Of a stretch of 64,000 nucleotides of DNA, positions 11,052 through 23,600 are shown one piece after another. The notes under the pieces were generated by a model. That model searched no databases, was not told where the DNA came from, and worked only from the letters and a program-made list of their open reading frames with translations. Numbering within the stretch: the stretch's first letter is position 1; each line of letters opens with the position of its first letter. Position numbers and translations under genes: made by a program. The DNA is taken from NCBI GenBank assembly GCA_038380435.1, contig JAWZYU010000034.1, positions 37,820,901-37,884,900 on the forward strand, read 5' to 3'. Source of the stretch: Ryuthela nishihirai (Eukaryota; Arthropoda; Arachnida; Araneae; Heptathelidae).

Positions 11052-11458
11052 ACTGCCTATAGATATCTTCAGAGTTTATCACTCATCATTTTGTGCTCTA
11101 TGAACAGTTCTAAAGTTTTTAAAAGTATAAAAATATTAATAATCACAAATGAATATTAGTGAAGTCTTAGTTTTTAAGTTGAGTAATAACTAATCTCACT
11201 CACGAATATAGTTTTTATGAAGTAATTGCTTTCTGGATAATATGAAGATTCTGGTAGATCTTTAAAATAAGCCAATGGTGAACATTGACAATAATTAAAA
11301 TATTTGTTCAAATAAATTTATAGTGCAGCTCATAAATAATTTATTTTATTATATTTTAAAGTATAAAATTTTTAATAATCAAGTTACGACAAATTTCTTT
11401 TCAGATATATACTTTTAGTTTTTTATGATCGTGCTAATTTAGTTATTCTCTATTATAG

Positions 11459-11619
11459 ATATAAGTACAATAATGGATATTTTTGTAAGGTGCACAAGTG
11501 ATCAGCATGATTGGTTTAAGAGAAGCATTGCAAGTGAGTTTCCATATAAAGATTATTATGTATGGGCTAGTGCTGTTGAAGATGATAATACAAATAAAAC
11601 ATTCCCACCAAATGATTGG
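11459..11619 (+). CDS. Exon A: GH13 barrel block with TSDQHDWF and PPNDW
   Basis: Acceptor ttattatag, donor gtaggt. The exon begins with two bases of a split codon, so an upstream coding exon must exist. It reads ISTIMDIFVRCTSDQHDWF, aligned to the conserved D-F-x-P-N-H-T-S-D-x-H-x-W-F region of the family, then KDYYVWASA and the sequon NKT before PPNDW. The conserved Asn-His is Arg-Cys. Confidence 0.85.
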
Positions 11620-14600
11620 GTAGGTTTTCAAAGCTAAATGTTTTATCATTTTACTTCCTTGTACATAGCATGAACATAATAAATATCCGAGTTGTACAAT
11701 AACCGATAAAGTAGTTCTGCAAACTGAAATTACTGTCTCACATGATTGTGTTTGTGCCTTTTATTTAATTCCTTGTGAAGGAGGATATTCTGACTGTTGG
11801 ATAATGATTCTGGCAGCCTGAGAGTGATGAATGGTGAGGGAAAGCAGCATGGATCCCAGTTATACATATTTGCCATAACAAGCTGATAGTGAAATGATGG
11901 TAACTATTTATGCAGGTGTAAATTGTTATAGGGCAGTGGGCATAACTATAGTGTAGATAGAGGTTATCAAATATTAAGACACTATGATACTATAAATACG
12001 ATTTTCATCATTTTTACCTTTTTATAGGGAGTTCAGTAACAAACTCTGAAATAAGTTCTACGAAAAACAAAAACACTATATATATGTACAATAAAATAAA
12101 GTCTACTTTCTTGTTAAACTTGGCTTTAGGAGATTACATTGCATATAGCCATTATAGATTCTTCAGCATAAAAAAATTAGTAAACTATCAAATTATGGGT
12201 TTCATTTTGTATTTTTTTTTAAAAAGGGACTGAGATAACCTGTAAGCTTTTGGTTGGGTTGGTTTCTCGTATGCAATACAAACACTTACACAAGGATTAC
12301 AATATGGAAACACTTATGAACATGCCCGCTGGAATACACTATATTGCAAAAAGGGCCCAAACACTTTCATGTTAAGTGAATGAAATAGCCACATTTAAAT
12401 TTACCTAACTTTGAAAATAAGCTTTTTGCAGAAAAAAGTCATTAGACATAAATTGAAGATCTCAGTCAGAGCTCTCTAAATATCTATTTTCTATAATATT
12501 AATCTAATATTGAAAGAGTTATGGAAGCTGTAATATTTAACAACAGATATCACACACCACACTTCCAAAACATTTCCCCCCCCCCCCCCAAATTGACGAA
12601 AACTTCAAAAATTCTTACACAAAATTCAAATATTGCTTTTATATTGTTATAACAGTTGTGATTTAACTTTTTGAAGTAAATTTTCAAAACTACCAAAAGT
12701 TTTACTTAATGTTTCAGCTTTCATAACTCTTTAAATATTAGATTAATATTATAGAAAATAGAGATTTTAGAGAGCTCTGACCAAAATCTTCAATTTATGT
12801 GTAATGACTTTTTTCTGTAAAAAACTTATTTTCAAAGTTAGGTAGATTTGAATGTGGCTATTCGTTCACTTAACGTGAAAGTGTCCGGACACCTTTTCGG
12901 GGTGGGGGTGGCTCAGTCAGTAGCCGCCAGGCTCGTAATCTGTAGTTCCCAGGTTCGAGTCCCAGCTGGGTCAGCGTTGAGATTTATCTCCGCAAATATT
13001 CCCCACCCTGCCCACGGTCAGTAGGGGACACCGATGGGCTTGGTAAGGCTGCCGTCCGTCGGATGGGACGTTCAACCGTGGTCCTGTGTGCGGGAGAGCC
13101 ATACCCTATGCACATTAAAGAACACTCTGGATGGCCTTGACGGGAGGCTACCATCTGTCTCCCAACAGCTGTTCCAGTGGGTCCCCTCCCCCAACCTTCT
13201 CTGAGCCTTCGGGGTCCATGTGACCTGGCCATTTAGCCCATGGTGTGCAAAAAAGTGCCGCTCAGAGGTAAAACAACCAACCAACAACCAACTGGACACC
13301 TTTTCAATATAGTATAGTAATCAGGTACGCTAACCACTAGCCCTGTTAGGGCTATTAGATACAGAGAGAAAACTAAAGTGATGAAAATTAATTAGGCAGG
13401 TTGTGGGTTCAGTTAAACTGAATGGTTGCATCCTTGAGCAAGTGTCTCATTTTAATTATCTTGGAAGTTATGCAAGAGATACTGGATATCCATAGCGACA
13501 AGTTGTAAGCTGGCCATCTGATATAGCATGACTCTGAAAGATCGATAATTTATGGAAATTAAATAAATCTACTGAAATGAAAACTAAGATTTGAATATAA
13601 AAAGAAGTAAATAATAACTTTGCAAAAGGAGTATATCTGTTATACTGGAACAATACTGTAAGCAACCTATTATGAAGCCACTTATAGCATGTGTGAGCCA
13701 CCTATGTCCTCCATTACAGTGAGCTGTGGCCTATTTGCAGTTCCAGCCAGTCTTGAAGCCTAAGAAAGCTCTGTTTTTAGTTAGAATTTCGATCTGAGGA
13801 GCAGGAATGATGCATAGAAGGTTGGGATAAATGATGTAAACGATTAAAATATTTCTAGGCATGTTATAATAGGTATAAGTCGGAAAAGAATGTAAAGCAG
13901 AAAAAAACAATAGATGTGCAACTTCTTAATTATTTCCAAAATCTTCCATTTTTAAAAATAGCAGTTTTTTTTACTAATTTTCAGGAGATTTTTGAAACTT
14001 TAAAGGAAAATTTGTTGATAATAGTTCAAATCAAACTTGTGAGCATAAATCAGGGGGTTGTTGCAGCATAGAGTAACATTAATAAATAAATTGGTGATAC
14101 TGTATATTTGGTCTAACAGTGATCAGATGGCTTTAACAAATTATATCCTAATTTAATAAAATATACATCAAATGGAAAAAGAAAGTATTATTTCTCAAGA
14201 TGAATAATGTATTTTTATACAATACATATAAATTTTTTAAACGGAATTTTTATTTTTAAAAAATCAATTTTTTTTTGTTGCACCAAAAACATACATCTTC
14301 AGCCTTCTCATTTTGGATTCTGTCAATGCATACATACGACCTGGACACTGGAAGGGTTAACATGCACTAGGTTGGGTTAATTTACCTCTGAGTGGCACTT
14401 TTTTGTACACAATGGGATAAATGGACAGGTAGCAAGGTTTTTTTTTTTATTGTTAATAATTATTGCATAATCACAATTATTATTTGAAATTGATTAGCTT
14501 TTTAGCTTTTTTTTAGCAACTAGTTTGGCATTTAATATTTTTAACAATTAGCGTTATAAAACTGATTCAGTCTGGCTTTGTGACCACTAATTTCACTGTA

Positions 14601-17600
14601 AATTAGCTGTGTAATATTTGATGGATGACAAAGTATTAATTTTATAATAAAATTATTTACAGCTGGTTTAAATATTTCTTTCTTTAATAGGTAAACTTTG
14701 AAGGGAGATCTGCCTGGCAGTGGAATGATGAAAGAAAACAGTTTTATCTTTACCACCATAGTGCATCCCAGCCTTATCTTAATTATAGAAATCCATATTT
14801 AAGGAAAGAAATGAAGGTAAACATTATAACATGCTTTTAACTGCTTAAGGATATTTAGTTTATGCATCAATACATGCAACGTTGAAGGAAGCATAGTATG
14901 TAAATGCTAAGCAGTATTCATATATATTATGAGTTATTCTCATATCAAGACTGTTTTGTGCGACTACAGTTTTTCTATCTTTTACATATGAAAATAAATT
15001 TAATGTTGCCTTATCATGAAAATTGTTAAAATGTGTGTGAAAAGAGCATTTAGCTAATTGTTTCCTTGTGATTTATATTTTCAGTTGAACAACCAAAATA
15101 ATGTGTCTTCCATGGGATATTACCACCCCCACTTTAATTCAATTTTTATTATTTCTTTTTGATCCTTCTTATTTTGAGGGGCGGGGGTGGCTCAGTCGGT
15201 AGCATGCCAGGCTTGTAATCTGTAGTTCCCAGGTTCGAGTCCCAGCTGGGTCAGCGTTGAGATTTATCTCCGCAAAATTCCCCACCCTGCCCACGGTCAG
15301 TAGGGGACACCGATGGGCTTGGAAAGGCCGCCATCTGTCGGATGAGATGTTAAGCCGTGGCCCCACGTTAAAGAACACGCTGGATGGCCTTGACGGGAGG
15401 CTACCATCTGTCTCCCAACAGCTGTTCCAGTGGGTCCCCTCCCTCAACCTTCTCTGAACCTTCTGGGTCCGTGTGACCTGGCCATTTAGCCCATGGTGTG
15501 CAAAAAAGTGCCGCTCAGAGGTAAAACAACCCAACCCTTCTTATTTTGCCATCTACATGTGCAACAATTGAGATATCAGTTACATTTAAATTTTCTTTGT
15601 TCGTCAGAGTCCATACTTCCCCAATGTTTTAATACAAAACCTTGTTCCTCTTTTTATTCCACCTCCAATGTTATAAAATAGAATGAGAAAATATTCCAAT
15701 AGATAGTATTTTGGTCTTGAAGTTATTAGTTGTAGAAGAATCACTTAGGTAGCCATTTTGAATTGTCATTCAAACCAAAGAAACAGGGTAAGTGGTTGGA
15801 GCATTTTTCTAATGTGTATCTTAATATCCAGAAGCATGTTTTTTTAAGTGATTACCTCTATAGAATTGTTAATTTGTACATGATGAATTACATGAAGTTG
15901 ATAATAAGACAGGGGGGAGGGGGGTTCAGTTGGTAGCATGCCAGGCTCATAATATGCAGCTCCCAGTTCAAGTCCCACCTGGGCCAGCATTGAGATTTAT
16001 CTCCACAAAACTGCCTGTCCCACTATTGGTCAGTAGGTGATGCCAGTGGGTTTTGAAAGGCTTCTATCCATCAGATGGGATGTTAAGCAGTGACTTTATG
16101 TGCAGGAGAGCCATACCCTGTGTACCTTAAAGAACATGCTGGATGACCATGACAGAGGCTATAATCTCTCTCCTAACAGCTGTTCAGTGGTTCCCTTTCC
16201 CCAACTTTTCTCTGAGCTATTGGAGTCCTTGTGACCTGGCCATTTAGCCACTGTGTGCAAAAACATGTTACTCAGAGGTAAAACTTTCCAACTGATAATA
16301 GATAAAATTAATTGAAGAAGTTTCATTCTGTCATAATATTAACAAAATAACATGAAAAGTTTATTTAACCTTTTGAGATCCTGTGTCAGAGTCAGTCTGA
16401 TGTTTTGCATGCTATATAATTAAAATTGGGCCTCAGAGGATTAATAGCCAACTATGCTGAATTCATTGAAAATGTCACCTCCATGTCAGAGGTGGCATAT
16501 TTTCTAAAGAGTTAAAAAGTTATTGATTTTATACATTGATTTGCTCTGTTTTTTTTTTCCAATAACACAATGCAAAGTTTATTCATATTATTGTAAAATG
16601 GCATAATGATATAACAGTATACAAGATGAAATTTCCATTGCATTCAAAGATGTCTATTAAATAAAATGAATTTCACCTTTCTATACTCTAGTGTTTGCCA
16701 CAAGAAATATGTAAGTAAACTATCTGTTTGCCCATGATTGTAACTTATAAAATCTTGAGTATACCCCAGAATTTGGCTTAATTCTGAAAGTGATATAATA
16801 ATTAGTGTACTAAACTCAAAACATATCAAATCCTGATATGTACTGAGCAACCAGAGAAGTATGGGGCACATTTATTATCAAACATACTTAGCATCAAATT
16901 ATAATAAGATTCCAGAATAAAATGTTCTAATGCATTCTGTTATGTACCATAAGAATGAATTTTTCATAAAATATTTAATCTTATTAATTCATATGTAACA
17001 TAGATGCCACACATATTTTCACTCCATTCTATTTGTCATATGGATATTTATGTAATCCAAGTCAGGTAATGAATTAAAAATAAAATATCCTACGACATCA
17101 GTGGTAAATTATCACAGGAGATGTCCTGTAGACATGGAACTCACGAAATAGTAATCTGAAATTCTATAATATTCGGGGCGGGAGTGGCTCAGTTGGTAGC
17201 GTGCCAGGCTCGTAATCTGTAGTTCCCAGGTTCGAGTCCCAGCTGGGTCAGCGTTGAGATTTATCTCCGCAAAATTCCCTGCCCTGCCCACGGTCAGTAG
17301 GGGACACCGATGGGCTTGGAAAGCCGCCGTCCGTCGGATGGGATGTTAAGTCGTGGCCCCGTGTGCGGGAGAGCCATACCCTGTGCACGTTAAAGAACAC
17401 GCTGGATGGCCTTGACGGGAGGCCACCATCTATCTCCCAACAGCTGTTCCAGTGGGTCCCCTCCCCCAACCTTCTCTGAGCCTTCGGGGTCCGTGTGACC
17501 TGGCCATTTAGCCCATGGTGTGCAAAAAAGTGCCGCTCAGAGGTAAAACAACCCAACCCAATTCTATAATATTCTGATAAATTAGAGCTTAAGTTTGATG

Positions 17601-20600
17601 TAACAAACTGTTACAAACTCTGGAAGTTTTCCCTTAGGTTTACTGCAATGAGATTTCTTTCTAGTTTCCAGATTCTTTTTAGCACATTTTTAGCTCTGAA
17701 AATGTGTTATGTATTGTGTGATTGAAGTCTTTTCAATTATTTAGTTCCAGTGCATAGATCATTGATGTAAATAATTATTATTCTCATTTTACTTTCTTTA
17801 CAGAAAGTGATTGACTTTTGGTTGTCCAAAGAGCTTGATGGTCTGAAAATTATGGGGATAAGTAGTGCAGGCAAGAATGAAATTTTTTATCATGCACTTG
17901 AAAACAATCGCAAAATGGTTAGTCTGTGATTTCTTTTTGTACACATGGGAAAATATTATTATTTGCATTTTAAAGTAGTTATTTTAAAGACTCTTTGTAT
18001 AAATTATTTGAATGGTAACATACCACCAATGGTAACATATTACCAATGAATAGTTATTAAATTTGCTAATGCTACAGTAATTTTTTATAGATATGTTTAC
18101 CAAAAATACTAAACCTAACAACAAAAGTGAATCATATATAATGATCACTTTAAAACTTTGCAGTTTACTGCAAATTGTTGTAATTATATATAAATTTTCT
18201 TTAATGTTTTGACTTTAAAACATATTGTTGAAAATATTGATAAGAATTTTAGAATTTTTTTTTAAACATTGCAATGATTATAATGATATTGTTAAGTTAC
18301 CAAATTATTTCCTGTTATTAAAGTGTTGTGACTTGGATTGAATTTGTACTTTTGGTAATATTGAGAAATAGCTATGTATAATAAAGCTAGAAAATAAAGG
18401 TGTTTGTAGGCAGTTATTGATTTTTTTTTTAATTATCTAGTATGAGGTTTATATATTTGATTGGTCAGATAAAACTAAATAAATGAGTGGTAAAAAACGG
18501 TAAAATATTCAAATAAATATTTTGTTTGCCTTGGAGTAATTATGTGTACACTTCTTCCAAAAATCCAGAATAACTTCATCTTATAGTTGAATATGTAAAG
18601 TGAATTAGTGTAATAAAAGATTGCATTAATCAATAAATAGTAAATCTATAGCTTGGTTGCAGGTGCAAATCTTGGGTATTGTCATGGACATTGTGTCTTT
18701 CTATGAACAAATGCATATGTAAAAAGTAAATATCTTCTATCATTTGCCTTAGTGTAAGTAAAGACTCAAAATAAACTTTTTTTTCTCAGCTCTGTTGAAT
18801 AGACTGAATTATACATTTATTCACTGTGTTCCAGGCCGAAGGAAATTAATTGCCATGAGTTTTGATCTGAATAGTAACAAGCAGTGTTTCTTTCCACCTT
18901 TAATATTTTATTATTGGTCAGTTGAAATGTCGCAAGATAATATTTTATGGGTAAACATAGACCTACTATTGTCTGAAAAATTGCACATTTGTTGAATTTG
19001 CATATTTGACAAACTGTTGTATTATCATGAGTTATATTTTTTTACTTCTCTGTTGCAATGGTACATTGTCTTGTTTTCATTCATCTGTAGTTTATTCCTT
19101 CTTGATCATATATGCATGTAAATAAGGTGATTTTTCTGATTTATTTTTATTGCAAGGGTTCTTTTAGTAGAGTTTTCCATGATGTTGTGATATCATTGTT
19201 ATTTCAGAATTTTTTATTATATTAGATTTCCATTTTTTTTTGTGTATTCTAGCTGTAATTTTATTTTTGTTGAACTTACAATTTTGATGACAAATGTTGG
19301 TCACATTGTGGATTGTTTCTTTTATAGTTGTGATAGAGCTGTGCTTGACTGTTTATTCAAAATATAGATTTAATGTTCATTTAGGCGCTCTTTAAATGTA
19401 TCTACAGAGTTGCAGTTGACTCAGTCAGTAGCAGCATCTTAGTCTCATATCCTGATGCTCACAGGTTCAAATCCCAACTACGCCACATTGAGATTTATTT
19501 CTGTTGTCTCCTATTCTGACTTCAGTGAGTAAGGGGGTATCAGTGGTCTTGCAAAGATTGCTATCCATTGGATGTGATGTTAAGCTGTGGCCGGTGTGCA
19601 GGAGTGCCAACCTGTACATGTTAAAGAATAGCTTTGAGAGGGTTCCATCTGTTTCCTAACAGTTGTTTTATAGGGTCTTCTCTAACTCAACTCTGAGACC
19701 TTGGGTCATTGTGACATAAAGTTTATGCTCATAGGTAAAACATTATGTTTTTTATCATAACTTTGTCATTTATGACATAAAATTATGCACAAAAGTTTAT
19801 GCTCATAGGTAAAACAACCAAAAATATATTTTACCCAGGAAGGTGGTTTAAGGATTTGTTTCTATTTTCTCTATTCAGTGGGGCGGGGGTGGCTCAGTCG
19901 GTAGCGTGCCAGGCTCGTAATCTGTAGTTCCCAGGTTCGAGTCCCAGCTGGGTCAGCGTTGAGATTTATCTCCGCAAAATTCCCCGCCCTGCCCACAGTC
20001 AGTAGGGGACACCGATGGACTTGGAAAGGCCGCCGTCCATCGGATGGGACGTTAAGCCGTGGCCCCGTGTGCAGGAGAGCCATACCCTGTGCACGTTAAA
20101 GAACACGCTGGATGGCCTTGATGGGAGACTACCATCTGTCTCCCAACAGCTGTTCCAGTGGGTCCCCTCCCCCAACCTTCTCTGAGCCTTCGGGGTCCAT
20201 GTGACCTGGCCATTTAGCCCTTGGTGTGCAAAAAAGTGCTGCTCAGAGGTAAAACAACCCAACTCTCTATTCAGTAGGACAACATCTGCTAAAAAAGAGC
20301 AAATTCCATTGTTTCTCTTGTTTTTTTCTCTTGAATATAAAATTTTATATGGTCTGATCTTTTCTCTGTTGTAATCAAGTAAGGGAGTATTTTTCACCTT
20401 CAAAAATTTTGCATTTTATTAACATATTTGTTTCAATTTTAGGTATATTTCAGAAGAGAAGAAATAATGTGAATGCAAAGTGTCTAACACGTGGCAATAT
20501 TTTAAATAAAAAAATAATTACGAAGTTTTACATGGATATTATTTTTTTGGTTTGGTTGGGTTTGTGGAGGTGCAAAAATCTATAAGGATCCCCAAGTGAC

Positions 20601-23600
20601 TATAGGTTACACTTGGCCAACTAGTCTCTGTAATTAAGTTCTTTAGAAGCATTGATCCTGAGCATGAAAATAGCTGCTACTTTTGGGTGCTAAAGATCAT
20701 GCTGTTTTGGTTCTGTTTAATATTATCCACCAAGTTCCTTCTAGGCTGATTCCTTTTGTTCAAGCATTTGGAACAGGTGTTAGCTTAGTTGATAGCACAC
20801 AAGACTTGTAATCTGATGTTCCCAATTATGATTCCCAATAGTAGCTATATTAAGTTTTTATCTGTTAACCCATGCTCTGCCGGGCGGGGGTGGCTCAGTC
20901 GGTAGCGCGCCAGGCTCGTAATCTGTAGTTCCCAGGTTCGAGTCCCAGCTGGGCCAGTGTTGAGATTTATCTCCGCAAAATTCCCCGCCCTGCCCACGGT
21001 CAGTAGGGGACACCGATGGGCTTGGAAAGGCCGCCGTCCGTCGGATGGGACGTTAAGCCGTGGCCCCGTGTGCGGGAGAGCCATACCCTGTGCACGTTAA
21101 AGAACACGCTGGATGGCCTTGACGGGAGGCTACCATCTGTCTCCCAACAGCTGTTCCAGTGGGTCCCCTTTCCCAACCTTCTCTGAGCCTTCGGGGTCCA
21201 TGTGACCTGGCCATTTAGCCCATGGTGTGCAAAAAAGTGCCGCTCAGAGGTAAAACAACCCAACCCATGCTCTGCCTTCAGAGACAAAGGGGACACTGGT
21301 CTTGGGAATGCTACTTCTTGAGTGGACACTCAGCCATAGCCCTCATTTACAAGAGAGTTATGTCCTATGCATGTTAAAAAAAAAATTGCTGAATTGTGTC
21401 TCCTGTAGTCCCCTTCTAATCAGCTCTGAGCCCTTGGGGTTCTAGTGAGCTGGTCCATTGTGTGCACAAAAAGGCAGCCACAGGTAAAACATCCCAACCT
21501 AAAGCCTTAGGCATACTTTTCAAAATTCTATTTACCAATTTGTAATTCAACATGTGGGCAAAGTGACCTAACGAACTCAATCTCTCCTTAAATAAGATGT
21601 TGCTTGAAGGTGGTTGATGATTCTTTCATCTAACTTCATCACTGTTATATAATCAAGCCACACAATATCCAAGTTGCTATGTTATTATCAGAATTAAAAA
21701 CATCAAGCATCTTGTTATCTTATTTAGAGAGGGTCCAAGATAGTTCTTTACAGAAGGTTTTGTAGTGGTCTACTACTCTTGAAAATTTTAAAAGATATGA
21801 AAATGAATATCCCCTCAAGCAGCTGCTTGTCACAGAGATCTGACAGGAGGCTGTCAGTTTAAACACCATAATGGGAAGGTCTGTGAGGAAGATGAGACCT
21901 CAGCAGAAAAAAAAATGACAAGCAAATTATTTTTACACCTATTTCTAATTTTGTATTGCACTTCTGTTTTTGCTTTAACATGGTGTATGTTTTGGGAAGT
22001 ACAGTATACCCTCATTAATCTGGATTAATTGGAGGAAGGAGGGGTGTGGATTAGTGAAGCGAAAGATGTCCCTAAAAGACAAAAACTTTGAATATAAATA
22101 AATGGAAAATTTATAATTCTGATATTATAAATAAATACATATTAAACATGTATGTAAATGTAGTCACTTTCTCTATTTATAATATTTAGTTTCTATCTCA
22201 AACAATAAAATTTGAGTCTTTATCTGAAAATAAAATTCAAAAATTCAAACAGACATTGCACTTTTGAGTTTTTATTTAAAAAATAAAAAAAGACAGCACA
22301 TTTATTCATCAACAGATGATTCAAAAATATTCGAAGATAGTTTAGGAATAATGACACCTAAATCTGAAGTGTGCACCAAATTCTTCAGCATTTTTTCTTT
22401 CCGAAACACCTTTCTCAAGTTGTTCTAACACTTTCAATTTCTTAACAATAGTTAAAGTAACATTTTTTCTTTTTATACCATTTTTTAACTGCTTAGGACC
22501 GTGATTAAATCCAATGTTTAAACTTAATTAATTAGCAGAACACAAATTATGCATTATAACCAATAATGCCCATGTATCACAGAACCAACAATACCACTGA
22601 ACACTCCAAACAGAATATGTTTGTTGAGCACATTGAGCAATAATATCTGTCCTGTCCGTCCATTAATCCAGATTAGCTGTATCTGGACTAGCGAGTGTTT
22701 ACTGTACCTCACTTTGCATGGTCATCAATTTAATTTTTCAAAGTTTTGAAATAGTTCTCTTAAAAAAAAAGCTAAAAATGAGTGTTCTTCAATTTAGCAA
22801 TCTTCTGTAGCAACAGAATATACTAACAACTGAAATAAATATTATAGTTTTCATGACTGCTCAAAGTATCTGCAATAACTAAGTTTAATTAAAGAACGAA
22901 ATGCTTTCATATTACTCTTTGTGAAGCTGGGAGTTAGTAATGCTGCCATACATCAGCTTAAAATTTATAGAAAGGAAACTTGCCGAGAAATTCACATACT
23001 TGCCTTTTTTTAAAGACATTATAGTTGCTTTCTGTAGATTAGTTGGTAACTTATAATGAGAATTCTAACCATAAAGTTCATTTACCATGAGTAGCTTATG
23101 CAGACAACTGGTACACTCTGAAGGTTGTGACAACCTTCAGTGTATGGGGCAAAAGCAAAATTCAGTGTATGGGGCAAAGCTAAATTTATTTCAGATTTTA
23201 TTTGATCCTGCCGAGTGGTTAGCGTGCTTGGCTACTGATCTACGGGACCTGGGTTCAAGCCCCGGGTAAGGCATGGATGTTCGTGTCGTTTTTCTGCTGA
23301 GGTCCTGCCATCCTCTCAGACCTACTCTGGCATATAAACTGACAGGCTCCTGTCAGACCTCTGTGGCAAGCAGCTGCTTGAGGGGGTATTTATTTTATTT
23401 TTATATTGAAGTTTTAATGGTATTTTGGTTACTCATGTAAGCTGCTACAGTTGAAGAGTTTGGTGAGAAGAGATAACTAACAAAAATATATTTTTGAGAT
23501 CTCTAAATTCAACTATAATTAAAGATTACAGCATAATCTGTATGGTCCTAATCTTTGAGCTTACAGCTACATTGTTGTAGTAAAAACTCACTACTTTATT

